Of a DNA stretch of 64,000 nt, positions 1 through 9,747 are shown piece after piece (positions within the stretch are counted from its first letter, which is position 1; each line of letters opens with the position of its first letter). The translations under genes and the position numbers were made by a program. This DNA comes from Allobosea sp. CRIB-10 (GTDB lineage: Bacteria; Pseudomonadota; Alphaproteobacteria; Rhizobiales; Beijerinckiaceae): contig NZ_FOKP01000002.1 of the NCBI RefSeq assembly GCF_900112185.1, positions 372,001 through 436,000 on the forward strand, in the 5' to 3' direction. Under the pieces are notes generated by a model that made no database searches, was not told where the DNA came from, and saw only the letters and a list, made by a program, of their open reading frames with translations.

Positions 1-12
1 GGAGGCGGCGTG

Positions 13-891
13 ATGGACGCGCTCTTCCTCGCCGAAGTGACGTTGGCCGGCCTCGGCGCCGGCGCGCTTTATGCGCTGACCGGCGTAGCCTTCGTGCTGA
101 TCTACAAGGCCACGCGCGTGGTGAACCTCGCCATCGGCGAGATCCTGATGCTTGGCGGCTATGCCTTCCTCGGCTTCGCGGCCGGACTCGGCCTCTCGCC
201 CTGGCTCGCGCTACCGCTTGCGATCGCGGCCGGCGGTGCGCTGGGCTGGCTGGTCGAGCGCGCCCTGATCCGGCCGATGCTCGGCGAGAGCCCGATCTCG
301 GTGTTCATGGTCACGATCGGCCTAGGCTCGATCCTCGCCGGCGTCGTGCAGCTCGGCTGGGGCGCGGATCCGCTGCGGCTGCCCGAATTCATGCCGTCGA
401 AGCCGGTCTTCATCGGCGATGCCTATCTTGCGCCCAAGGTCGCGATCGGCTTCGTCGCGGCTGCCGTGGTGATCGGGCTTTTCCTGGCCCTGTTCCGCTT
501 CTCACGCGGCGGCGTCGCATTGAAGGCGACCGCGGCCGACCAGGGCGCGGCCTATTCGGTCGGCATCGACGTGCCCCGCGTCTTCTCGGTCGCCTGGATC
601 CTCGCCTGCGCCACCGCCGCCGGGGCCGGCGTGCTGGTCGGGGCGATCGGCGGCATCTCGCCGACCATGGGCGTGTTCGGCCTCTCGGTCCTCGTCGTCG
701 TCATCATCGGCGGGCTCGACTCGATCGCAGGCGCGCTGGTCGGCGGCCTGCTGATCGGGCTGGTCGAGGCACTCGCCGGCGCCTTCCTCGGCGGCGAGTT
801 CAAGCTCGTCGTCACCTTCGCGCTGCTGCTCGTGCTGCTGATGGTCCGTCCCTACGGGCTGTTCGGCACCCACGAGATCGAGAGGCTCTAG
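13..891 (+). CDS. branched-chain amino-acid-type ABC transporter permease (LivH family)
   Basis: Inner-membrane permease of a Liv/HAAT-family importer. The protein is about 292 residues of hydrophobic helices, with the family-typical glycine-rich loop GGLDSIAGALVGG near residue 237 that contacts the ATPase. A GTG at 10 lies in frame, but the GGAGG at 1-5 is spaced 7 bases from the ATG at 13, so I prefer 13. It is followed 4 bases later by the LivM partner. A LivG-type ATPase is not in the window and is probably just upstream, since the operon clearly begins before base 1. The downstream acyl-CoA ligase and thiolase suggest an acid substrate rather than an amino acid, but that is inference. 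Confidence 0.93.
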   Translation: MDALFLAEVTLAGLGAGALYALTGVAFVLIYKATRVVNLAIGEILMLGGYAFLGFAAGLGLSPWLALPLAIAAGGALGWLVERALIRPMLGESPISVFMVTIGLGSILAGVVQLGWGADPLRLPEFMPSKPVFIGDAYLAPKVAIGFVAAAVVIGLFLALFRFSRGGVALKATAADQGAAYSVGIDVPRVFSVAWILACATAAGAGVLVGAIGGISPTMGVFGLSVLVVVIIGGLDSIAGALVGGLLIGLVEALAGAFLGGEFKLVVTFALLLVLLMVRPYGLFGTHEIERL

Positions 892-895
892 CGCC

Positions 896-1936
896 ATGCG
901 GATCGGCACGCTCAAGACCAGCTACGCCGCCGACGAGGCGCTGTTCGATACCTCGGTGCAGCGTGGGCTCCTGGTGCTGCTCGCGCTCGGCGCGATCGCC
1001 TTTCCCTTCGTGGCCAGCCCCTACTGGCTCTTCCTCGCCTGCCTCTGCGCGATCAATGTCGCGAGCGCGACCGGCCTCAATTTGCTCACCGGCTATACCG
1101 GCCTCGTCAGCCTGGGCCAGGCCGCCTTCATGAGCGTCGGCGCCTACACCGTCGCCGTGCTGGAGATCAGGCTCGGTACACCGTTCTTCATCAACCTTCT
1201 GGTCGGCGCCGGCTTCGCCGCGCTGATCGGCGTCCTCGTCGGCATTCCCAGCCTGAAGGTGAAAGGGCTCTATCTCGCCATCGCGACGATCGCGGCCTCG
1301 GTCATCCTGCATTTCCTGTTCTCGCACTGGTCGCTGACCGGCGAGTCGCGCGGACTGTCGATGCCGCCGGCGCGCCTGTTCGGCCTAAATCTCGACCAGC
1401 CCTTCCTGCTCTACTGGCTGATCCTGCCGGTGACCTGCCTGATGGTGCTCGGCGCGGCCAACCTGCTACGCACACGGATCGGCCGCGCCTTCATCGCGAT
1501 CCGCGACCGCGACATCTCGGCCGAGGTGCTCGGCATTCCCCTGCTGCGCTACAAGCTGACCAGCTTTGCGATCTCGTCCTTCTATGCCGGGCTCGCCGGC
1601 GGGCTCTGGGCCTATTTCTTTCGCGTCGTCACGCCCGAGAGCTTCCCGCTGGTCAATTCGATCTTCTACCTCGCCGCGATCATCGTCGGCGGCATGGGGA
1701 CGATCCTAGGCGGCATCCTCGGCGCGGTCTTCATGACGCTGGTGCCGGAGCTCCTGAAGTTCGTCGCGAACTGGGCGACGCCGTTCTATCCGGACGCACT
1801 CGCGGCGCTGGCGCCGGTGCGCACCATCGTTTTCGGGGGGCTGATCGTCGGCTTCCTGATCTTCGAGCCGCGCGGCCTCGCCGAGATCTGGCGGCGGCTG
1901 CGGCGCTTCTTCCATCTCTGGCCGTTCCGGACCTGA
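896..1936 (+). CDS. branched-chain amino-acid-type ABC transporter permease (LivM family)
   Basis: Second permease of the Liv-type importer, 346 residues, expected to pair with the LivH homologue. Visible family marks are the segment LLTGYTGLVSLGQAAF near residue 63 and the C-terminal coupling-loop sequence GGMGTILGGILGAVF near residue 265. There is no fused ATPase domain, unlike some LivM-LivG fusions. It starts 4 bases after the livH stop, so the two are almost certainly co-translated. Substrate cannot be read from the permease; the operon context (CoA ligase, thiolase) hints at a carboxylate. Confidence 0.93.
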   Translation: MRIGTLKTSYAADEALFDTSVQRGLLVLLALGAIAFPFVASPYWLFLACLCAINVASATGLNLLTGYTGLVSLGQAAFMSVGAYTVAVLEIRLGTPFFINLLVGAGFAALIGVLVGIPSLKVKGLYLAIATIAASVILHFLFSHWSLTGESRGLSMPPARLFGLNLDQPFLLYWLILPVTCLMVLGAANLLRTRIGRAFIAIRDRDISAEVLGIPLLRYKLTSFAISSFYAGLAGGLWAYFFRVVTPESFPLVNSIFYLAAIIVGGMGTILGGILGAVFMTLVPELLKFVANWATPFYPDALAALAPVRTIVFGGLIVGFLIFEPRGLAEIWRRLRRFFHLWPFRT

Positions 1937-1989
1937 GCACTTCGCTGAAACGGCTGCCGTCAAGAGCAGCCAACCCAAGGGAGGATGAG

Positions 1990-3174
1990 ATGACGAATAC
2001 GACTCTCGACAGGCGCCAGCTCCTGGCCGGCACCGCAGCGCTCGCCGGCGGATTGACGCTCGGTGTCAGGCCGCTTGCGGCGCAGGAGGGCGGCGACATC
2101 GTGCTCGGCGGCTCGATACCGCTGACCGGCGTCTTCGCCTTCGCTGGCGTCGGCATCCATGCCGGCATCCAGGACTATCTCAAGATCCTGAACGATGGCG
2201 GCGGCATCAAGGGCCGCAAGATCAAGTATGTCGCCGAGGACACCGCCTACAAGGTCGACGCCTCGGTCGCCGCCTTCAACAAGATCACCGGCCAGGAGAA
2301 GGTCTCGCTCTACTATGGCGACTCGACCGGCTTCTCCAAGACGATCAATCCCGAGCTCGAGCGCCGCGGCAGCATGATCATGGCCGGCGCTTCCTTTGCG
2401 ACCGAGCTCAACGATCCCAAGAAGTTCCCGCTGCAGTTCATGGCCGGGCCCGACTACACCGAGATGTTCGGCATCCTGCTGCGCTACATCGCCAAGGAGA
2501 AGCCGGGCGCGCGCGTCGCCTTCGTCTATTCCGACAGCGAGTTCGGGCGCGATCCGATCGTGCCGAGCGAGGCCGTCGCCAAGGAGCTGAAGCTGAGCGT
2601 CGTCGAGAAGATCGTGACCCCGCCCGGCAGCGTCGACGTCTCGACCGAGGTGCTGAAGCTGCGCCGCGCCAATCCCGACTTCACGATCTTCCACGGCTAT
2701 GTGCTGGCGCCGATCCCGGAATTCGTCACGCAGGCGAAGCAGATGGGCATGAAGAGCCAGTTCATGGGCACGTTCTGGACCATGGACAACTCGACCGTGC
2801 AGCGCATGGGCGACGCCGCCGAGGGCTTCATGGGCGTGATGCCGTACCGCTACTATTACGACAAGGACGGTTCCTCGCCGATGCTGGAGAAGATCCGGCA
2901 GATGCGCCCGGAATACCAGTCGACCGGCTATCTGCAGGGCTTCGTCACCGCCATGCTGATGGCCGAGGCGGTGAAGCGCACGCTCGACGCCGGCAAGGAA
3001 CTTACCGGCGCCAATCTCAAGGCCGGGCTGAACAGCATCAAGGATTTCGACACCGGCGGGCTGTTCGGCGTGCCGATCTCGATCCCCGGCAATTCCGTGC
3101 CGGTCGGGCGGATCTACCGCTTCGACGCCAAGGCCAAGCAGATGCAGCCGGCCTCCGACTGGATCAAGCTGTAG
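1990..3174 (+). CDS. Liv-type ABC transporter substrate-binding protein
   Basis: Periplasmic binding protein of the Leu/Ile/Val-binding family (type I fold), 394 residues. The N-terminus has a twin-arginine-like signal, DRRQLLAG at residues 7-14, a hydrophobic core and an AxA-type cleavage site near residue 31 (LAA|Q). The mature start GGDIVLGGSIPLTGVFA is typical of Peripla_BP_6 proteins, where this loop contacts the ligand. A strong ribosome site (AAGGGAGG at about 1978-1985) precedes the ATG. Position inside the liv operon, between permeases and ATPase, is normal. Ligand is unknown; aromatic or fatty acids are possible given the neighbouring acyl-CoA ligase. Confidence 0.92.
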   Translation: MTNTTLDRRQLLAGTAALAGGLTLGVRPLAAQEGGDIVLGGSIPLTGVFAFAGVGIHAGIQDYLKILNDGGGIKGRKIKYVAEDTAYKVDASVAAFNKITGQEKVSLYYGDSTGFSKTINPELERRGSMIMAGASFATELNDPKKFPLQFMAGPDYTEMFGILLRYIAKEKPGARVAFVYSDSEFGRDPIVPSEAVAKELKLSVVEKIVTPPGSVDVSTEVLKLRRANPDFTIFHGYVLAPIPEFVTQAKQMGMKSQFMGTFWTMDNSTVQRMGDAAEGFMGVMPYRYYYDKDGSSPMLEKIRQMRPEYQSTGYLQGFVTAMLMAEAVKRTLDAGKELTGANLKAGLNSIKDFDTGGLFGVPISIPGNSVPVGRIYRFDAKAKQMQPASDWIKL

Positions 3175-3204
3175 TCGCTGCTGCCGGATGAAGGGCTAGA
3201 GGTC

Positions 3205-4014
3205 ATGGCCGGTCCCGCGGTGCTCGACGTCAACAATGTCGAGGTGGTCTATAACCGGACCGTGCAGGTGCTGCGCGGGCTGTCGCTGCAAGTGCCGGAG
3301 GGCGAGATCGTCGCCCTTCTCGGCTCGAACGGCGCCGGCAAGTCGACACTGCTCAAGGCGGTGTCGAACCTGCTCTCGCTCGAGGATGGCGACGTCACCG
3401 CCGGCGCCATCCGCTTCCGCGGCGACGACATTGCCGCCCTGACCCCGCATGGCCTCGTCCGGCGCGGCCTCTTCCACGTCATGGAGGGGCGGCGGATCTT
3501 CGAGGACCTCTCCGTCGAGGAGAACCTCACCGCCGCGACCTTCGCGCTGACCGGGCGCAAACTGCCCGCCGCCGATTTCGACCTCGTCTACAGCTACTTC
3601 CCAAGGCTGCATGAGCGCCGCAAGGGGCTCGCCGGCTATCTCTCCGGCGGCGAGCAGCAGATGCTGGCGATCGGCCGCGCGCTGATCGCGCGGCCATCGC
3701 TGATCCTGCTCGACGAGCCCTCGCTCGGCCTGGCCCCCAAGCTGGTCGAGGAGATCTTCGCGATCATCGCCCGCATCAATGCCGAGCAGAAGGTCTCGAT
3801 GCTGCTGGTCGAGCAGAACGCCGCCGTCGCTTTCGCCGTGGCGAGCTACGGCTATATCCTGGAAATGGGCAAGGTCGTGATCGACGGTCCGGTCGAGAAG
3901 CTGATGCGCGACCAGGACGTGCGCGAATTCTATCTCGGCCTCGGCGGGGCCGGGGCTGAGCGCAGCTATCGCGACATCAAGCACTACAAGCGCCGCAAGC
4001 GCTGGCTCTCGTGA
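3205..4014 (+). CDS. Liv-type ABC transporter ATP-binding protein (LivF family) with C-terminal extension
   Basis: ATPase subunit, 269 residues. Walker A GSNGAGKST is at 40-48, the ABC signature LSGGEQQ at 146-152 and Walker B ILLLDEP ends at 172. Ordinary LivF proteins are about 235 residues; this one carries about 25 extra, strongly basic C-terminal residues ending KHYKRRKRWLS. I associate such tails with LivF copies located next to acyl-CoA ligases, which would need an alignment to confirm. The stop overlaps the GTG of the next gene (GTGA at 4011-4014), implying translational coupling to the ligase. Only one ATPase is present here; the LivG partner must lie upstream. Confidence 0.92.
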   Translation: MAGPAVLDVNNVEVVYNRTVQVLRGLSLQVPEGEIVALLGSNGAGKSTLLKAVSNLLSLEDGDVTAGAIRFRGDDIAALTPHGLVRRGLFHVMEGRRIFEDLSVEENLTAATFALTGRKLPAADFDLVYSYFPRLHERRKGLAGYLSGGEQQMLAIGRALIARPSLILLDEPSLGLAPKLVEEIFAIIARINAEQKVSMLLVEQNAAVAFAVASYGYILEMGKVVIDGPVEKLMRDQDVREFYLGLGGAGAERSYRDIKHYKRRKRWLS

Positions 4015-5849
4015 GGATGGTGGCGATGCGCGAGCTTCCGAACCTCACTTTGCCGCAGATGCTGCGCGAGAATGCGCGGACCATGCCGGAGCGCATCGCG
4101 CTCAGGCAGAAGGATTTCGGCATCTGGCTGCCGATCAGCTGGGCCGAGTACGACCGCCGCGCCCGCCATTTCGGCCTCGGTCTGCGCGCGCTCGGCCTCG
4201 CGCAAGGCGGCCATGTCGGCATCCTCTCCGAGAACCGGGCCGAATGGGTCGTCGCCCAGCTCGGCGCCGGCATGGTCAATGCGGTCGCGATCGGGGTCTA
4301 TGCGACCAGCCCGGCCAACGAGGTCGCCTATGTGCTGGGCCATGCCGAGGTCGAGATCGTGGTCTGCGAGGACCAGGAGCAGACCGACAAGGTGCTGGAG
4401 CGGCTGGAGGAACTGCCGAGGCTGAAGCGCATCGTGGTGATCGACCCCAAGGGCCTGCGGGGCTACGCCTCGGAACTGGTCGTATCCTTCGCCGAGGTGC
4501 TGCGCCTCGGAGCCGAGCACGAACAGAAGCATCCCGGGCTGGTCGAGGCCTGCCTCGCCGCGCAGACCTCCGCCGATATCGGCCTGATGGTCTACACCTC
4601 CGGCTCCACCGGCAAGCCCAAGGGCGCGATGCTGAGCTATCGCAACATGCGCGCCCAGGCGGCCGGCGTGGTTGAGCGGCTCGGCTACGATGCGACTACG
4701 ACCAACCTGTCCTATCTGCCGCTCTGCCATGTCGCCGAGCAGATGCTGAGCACAATGGCGCCGATCTATGCCGGCTCCTGCGTTTCCTTCGGCGAGTCGA
4801 TCCGCACCGTGCAGGAAGACTTGCGCGAGGTCGCGCCGACGCTCTTCCTCGGTGTGCCCCGCATCTGGGAAAAGCTGCACGCCGCGATCCACATCAAGCT
4901 GATGGAGGCCGGCGGCTGGCGCCGGGCTATGTTCGAAGCTGGCCTTGCCGCCTGCGAGCCCTTCGCCACCAAGCCCAAGGCTGCACGCAGCCTGCGCGAG
5001 AAGGCGGTCGCGGGCTTCTACCACCTCGTCATCTTCCGGGCGCTGCAGAACTTCATCGGCCTGCGCAAGGCGAAGGTCGCGCTCACCGGTGCGGCGCCGA
5101 TCCCGCCGCGTATCGTGCAGTTCTTCCGCACGCTCGGCGTGCCGCTTGTCGAGGTCTACGGGCTGACCGAGACCTCCGGCATGGCGACGGGCCAGCGCCT
5201 CGGCCATCTCCTGTCCGGCTCGGTCGGGGAGGCGGTCGCGGGTGCCGAGGCCAAGCTCGGCGATCAGGGCGAATTGCTGGTGCGCGGCGACATCGTCTTC
5301 GAGGGCTATTTCCGCAATCCCGAGGCGACGCAGGGCGTGCTGCGCGAAGGCTGGCTCCATACCGGCGACGTCGCCGTGATCGAGGCCGGCCAGGTCAGGA
5401 TCGTCGATCGCCTCAAGGACATCATGATCACCGCCGGCGGCAAGAATCTGAGCCCCTCGGAGATCGAGAACACGGTGAAGGGCAGCGCCTTCATCAAGGA
5501 GTGCATCGTCGTCGCGGACGGGCGCCGCTACCCCTCCGCCCTGATCCAGATCGATGCCGAGACAGTCGGCAAATGGGCCGAGGAGAACCGCATAGCCTTC
5601 ACCCATTTCCGCAGCCTCGCCGAGCATGAACGCGTGCGCGAACTGATCGCTGCCGAGATCGAGCGCGCGAACAGCCAGCTCGCGCCGGTGGCGCAGCTCA
5701 AGCGCTTCCACCTGCTCGTCAAGGAGCTCGACCATGACGATGACGAGGTGACCGCGACGATGAAGGTGCGCCGCGCCAGCATCGCCAAGAAATACGCCGC
5801 CGAGATCGAAGGCCTGTACAAGCCCGAACGGCAGGCCGAACCAGCCTGA
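4011..5849 (+). CDS. AMP-dependent acyl-CoA ligase (long-chain acyl-CoA synthetase-like)
   Basis: Member of the ANL adenylate-forming superfamily, 612 residues from the GTG at 4011; ATGs at 4017 and 4026 are alternative starts. The ATP loop YTSGSTGKPKG is at residues 195-205, followed by the adenylation motif VYGLTETSG and the hinge/C-terminal motif GWLHTGDVA with DRLKD and the catalytic-lysine loop GGKNLSPSEIE. It should convert a carboxylic acid to its acyl-CoA via an acyl-AMP. Start overlaps livF by 4 bases and the thiolase follows 11 bases downstream, so import, activation and thiolysis are encoded together. It looks most like FAA1/long-chain ligases, but chain length or aromatic specificity cannot be read by eye. 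Confidence 0.9.
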   Translation: MRMVAMRELPNLTLPQMLRENARTMPERIALRQKDFGIWLPISWAEYDRRARHFGLGLRALGLAQGGHVGILSENRAEWVVAQLGAGMVNAVAIGVYATSPANEVAYVLGHAEVEIVVCEDQEQTDKVLERLEELPRLKRIVVIDPKGLRGYASELVVSFAEVLRLGAEHEQKHPGLVEACLAAQTSADIGLMVYTSGSTGKPKGAMLSYRNMRAQAAGVVERLGYDATTTNLSYLPLCHVAEQMLSTMAPIYAGSCVSFGESIRTVQEDLREVAPTLFLGVPRIWEKLHAAIHIKLMEAGGWRRAMFEAGLAACEPFATKPKAARSLREKAVAGFYHLVIFRALQNFIGLRKAKVALTGAAPIPPRIVQFFRTLGVPLVEVYGLTETSGMATGQRLGHLLSGSVGEAVAGAEAKLGDQGELLVRGDIVFEGYFRNPEATQGVLREGWLHTGDVAVIEAGQVRIVDRLKDIMITAGGKNLSPSEIENTVKGSAFIKECIVVADGRRYPSALIQIDAETVGKWAEENRIAFTHFRSLAEHERVRELIAAEIERANSQLAPVAQLKRFHLLVKELDHDDDEVTATMKVRRASIAKKYAAEIEGLYKPERQAEPA

Positions 5850-5860
5850 AGGAGAGAGCA

Positions 5861-7042
<1,182 letters not shown>

Positions 7043-7049
7043 GCCGATC

Positions 7050-7691
7050 ATGGCGACAGCCCTCTGGAAGACGCCGGCGCAGCGCGAGCGCGAGCGTGCC
7101 CTGAAGCGCGAGGCGGTTTTGCGCGTCGCGGCGCAGGCCTTCGCCGAGCAGGGCTTCCACCGCACCTCGCTCGACGATGTCGCAGAGCGGCTGAACGTCA
7201 CCAAGCCGACGATCTACCATTATGTCCGCAGCAAGGACGAGATCCTGTTCGAATGCGTTCGCATCGGACTGGAGCGGCTCGATGCCGCCGCCGCCTCGGC
7301 CGAGGCCAGGCGCAGCGGCGGCAGCGGGCTCGAGCGGCTGATCGTGCTCTGGACCGAATACGCCCATATCGTCACCGAGGATTTCGGGCGTTGCCTGATC
7401 CTCGTCGGCGAGGATCCCCTGCCGGCGGAAACGCGCAAGGACCTGCGCGCCCTGAAGGGCAAGATCGACAAGCGCTTCCGCGGGCTGATCGAAGCCGGCA
7501 TCGCCGACGGCTCGATCCGCGCCTGCGATCCCAAGCTGCTCGCCTTCGCCGCGGCCGGCGCGTTGAGCTGGATCGCGCGCTGGCACGATCCGGCCGGGCC
7601 GCTCTCGGTCGAGCACATCGCCCGCGAGACGATCGGGCTGTTCGTGAATGGTATCGGGGCAATCGATGCCCCGCGCGCCGCGTCGGCTTGA
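7050..7691 (+). CDS. TetR/AcrR family transcriptional regulator
   Basis: DNA-binding regulator of 213 residues. An N-terminal helix-turn-helix is visible at about residues 20-65 (REAVLRVAAQAFAEQG, then SLDDVAERLNVTKPTIYHYVRSKDEIL), a textbook TetR domain; the C-terminal ligand domain resembles the TetR_C group found with fatty-acid genes. The frame is open upstream to 7002, but the ATG at 7050, 8 bases past the thiolase stop, gives the normal N-terminus. As last gene of the liv/ligase/thiolase operon it is the obvious candidate to sense the acyl-CoA and repress the operon; that is inferred from position. Confidence 0.92.
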   Translation: MATALWKTPAQRERERALKREAVLRVAAQAFAEQGFHRTSLDDVAERLNVTKPTIYHYVRSKDEILFECVRIGLERLDAAAASAEARRSGGSGLERLIVLWTEYAHIVTEDFGRCLILVGEDPLPAETRKDLRALKGKIDKRFRGLIEAGIADGSIRACDPKLLAFAAAGALSWIARWHDPAGPLSVEHIARETIGLFVNGIGAIDAPRAASA

Positions 7692-7762
7692 GCGCTCAGC
7701 TCAGAATGCGAGGCGAGCCGGTCGATGATCGACGCGATGCTCAGCGCCGATGCCCCGATCCG

Positions 7763-7815
7763 GCAGGGGTCATCCCCTGCTGTAGACGCTCCGCGCGCCG
7801 ATCACCCTTGTGATC
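7763..7815. terminator. two hairpins after the TetR gene, in the convergent gap
   Basis: The 227-base gap between the TetR gene and the oppositely oriented cytochrome gene contains two perfect stem-loops: GCAGGGG/CCCCTGC at 7763-7780 with loop TCAT, and GATCAC/GTGATC at 7800-7815 with loop CCTT. Neither has a clear T-run, so factor-independent termination is uncertain, but the convergent location fits a termination zone for both operons. Nothing else recognisable lies in this gap. Confidence 0.4.
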
Positions 7816-7918
7816 GCCCCACCCTACGCGCTGCCCGATCCGTGCCTCGCTGGGCATTGTGAAGAGAAGTGGCAAGGCGTCACCTCAGGCGGCGGCCGTT
7901 GCGGAGCTTTCGCCCGGA

Positions 7919-9196
7919 TCAGCGCAGCCGCTTGATCTCCTCGGCGGTGACGCTCGGCTGCTGCCCGCCCCAGCTCGCCCGCAGCCAGTTGGAGAGGTCG
8001 GCGACCTGCTGGTCGGAGAGCTGCCCGGCGAAGCCCGGCATCGGCTGCATGCGCTCGAGACCCGGAAAGCGCTGGGCCGGGATGCCGCTCAGGATGACCT
8101 TGTTCAGGTTGCGCGCATCGGCCAGCCGCAGCGAGGCATTGGTCGCCAAGGGCACCACGACATGCGGGATGCCTTGCCCCTCGCCCCCATGGCAGCTGGC
8201 GCAGACGGCGAGATAGCTGGCGCGGGCCGAAGTCGCGACTTCCGGAGAGACGGCTACCGGCTTCGGCGGCGCCGGCGGGGTCGCGCTCTCCGGCAATTTG
8301 TCGAGGTCGAAGAGATAGGCCGACATCGCCGCGAGGTCCTCGGCGGTGAAATACTGGGTCGAGAAGTGGACGACCTCGAACATCTGGTTGGTCATGGCGC
8401 CCTGCGCCGAGATGCCCGACTTCATGAAGCCCGTGAACACCAGCGGATCGAAGCCCATCCGGGTCAACCCGGCCTTGGTGATATCCGGCGCAATCACGCC
8501 TTCGAGCTCCGAACCCTGGAGGTAAGCGCTCTCCTTCATCCCCATCGCAAGGTTGCGCGGCGTATGGCACTCACCGCAATGGGCGAGCCCGTCGGTGAGG
8601 TAGCGGCCACGATTCCACAGCGCCGAGCGCCCGGCGACCTCGGTCTTGGTGTCGGAGGAGAGGTTGACCAGGTTCCAGAAGGTCAGCCCCTGCCGGATAT
8701 TGAGCGGGAACGGCATGTGGTTTGCCTTGTTCGCCACCTTCATCGGCTCGCGGCTCATCAGGAAGGCGTAGACCGCGTCGACATCGTCAGCCGTCAGCTT
8801 GCGATAGGAGGCGTAGGGCATGGCCGGGTAGAGATGGCCATGCTTGCCGACGCCGTCGCGCACGGCGCGATGGAACTCAGCGCGCGTCCAGGTGCCGATG
8901 CCATATTCCTTGTCGGGCGAGATATTGGTCGAGAAAATCGTCCCCAGCGGCGTCTCGAACGGCAGGCCACCGGCCCAGGGCGCACCGCCCTTGACGACAT
9001 GACAGGCATAGCAGTCGGCGGCGACGGCGACATAGGCGCCGCGCTTGGCGAGCGCCTTCATCTGCTCGGCCGAGAGCGGCTGCTCGATCTCCTTGGCGAC
9101 CACGCTACGCTCGAACAGGCCGAGGAAGACGGCTCCTCCTGCGAGCGCACCGACGACAGCGACCGCCAGGGCGGCCAGAAGCAGCTTCCTCGCCAT
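7919..9196 (-). CDS. triheme c-type cytochrome subunit of a molybdenum dehydrogenase
   Basis: Membrane-anchored periplasmic electron acceptor of 425 residues. An N-terminal hydrophobic segment (about residues 4-28) should export and anchor it. Three CxxCH heme-binding motifs are present: CYACH at 62-66, CGECH at 207-211 and CASCH at 332-336, the arrangement of alcohol/aldehyde/nicotinate dehydrogenase cytochrome subunits. It is the third gene of a minus-strand operon after the Moco and 2Fe-2S subunits, 5 bases from the latter. It would pass electrons from the hydroxylase to the respiratory chain. Confidence 0.92.
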   Translation of the reverse strand: MARKLLLAALAVAVVGALAGGAVFLGLFERSVVAKEIEQPLSAEQMKALAKRGAYVAVAADCYACHVVKGGAPWAGGLPFETPLGTIFSTNISPDKEYGIGTWTRAEFHRAVRDGVGKHGHLYPAMPYASYRKLTADDVDAVYAFLMSREPMKVANKANHMPFPLNIRQGLTFWNLVNLSSDTKTEVAGRSALWNRGRYLTDGLAHCGECHTPRNLAMGMKESAYLQGSELEGVIAPDITKAGLTRMGFDPLVFTGFMKSGISAQGAMTNQMFEVVHFSTQYFTAEDLAAMSAYLFDLDKLPESATPPAPPKPVAVSPEVATSARASYLAVCASCHGGEGQGIPHVVVPLATNASLRLADARNLNKVILSGIPAQRFPGLERMQPMPGFAGQLSDQQVADLSNWLRASWGGQQPSVTAEEIKRLR

Positions 9197-9201
9197 CAGC
9201 C

Positions 9202-9747
9202 TTACGCCTTCACCAAGCCGGGAGTTTTGAGGACGAGATCGCGGACCGCCTCGAAATAGCGGACATAGCCGGTGCAGCGGCAGATATGGCGGTCGAGCGC
9301 CTCGCTGATCACCTGTTCCAGCGCCTCGCGCCTGACCGGGTTACGCCTGAGCTGGTCGAGCAGCACCGTCGCGCCGGTGACGAAGCCGGGCGTGCAATAG
9401 CCGCACTGGAAGGAAAAGTGCTCGATGAAGGCCTGCTGGACCGGCGAGAGCTCGGTGATCGCGCCATTGGCGTCGCGCTTGGCCTGCCCTTCCACGGTCC
9501 TGATCTTGCGGCCGGCGAACCAGTGCGCGCCGGTGATGCAGGTGCGCATCTCCTCGAGCGAGCCATCCGCCTTCTCCAGCACCACGGTGCAGGCATGGCA
9601 GATGCCCTGGCCGCAGCCCATGCGCGAGCCGGTCAGATTCAGATACTCGTAGAGGAAGTCCTGCATCATCATCGTCTCGGGCACGTCGATCGGGCCGACG
9701 GCCTTGTCGTTGATGGTGAGGGAGAGCTGCTTGGTCGGAATCGTCAT
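9202..9747 (-). CDS. 2Fe-2S subunit of a xanthine-dehydrogenase-family enzyme
   Basis: Small iron-sulfur subunit, 181 residues. A plant-type ferredoxin cluster is formed by the cysteines in GCGQGICHAC plus a downstream CIT cysteine, and the second, helical 2Fe-2S domain by FQCGYCTPGF and HICRCTGY. This layout is that of IorA-type and aldehyde-dehydrogenase small subunits. No signal peptide is visible, so it is probably co-exported with the Tat-tagged large subunit as in related enzymes. The ATG overlaps the large-subunit stop (ATGA, 9747-9744), showing tight coupling. Confidence 0.93.
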   Translation of the reverse strand: MTIPTKQLSLTINDKAVGPIDVPETMMMQDFLYEYLNLTGSRMGCGQGICHACTVVLEKADGSLEEMRTCITGAHWFAGRKIRTVEGQAKRDANGAITELSPVQQAFIEHFSFQCGYCTPGFVTGATVLLDQLRRNPVRREALEQVISEALDRHICRCTGYVRYFEAVRDLVLKTPGLVKA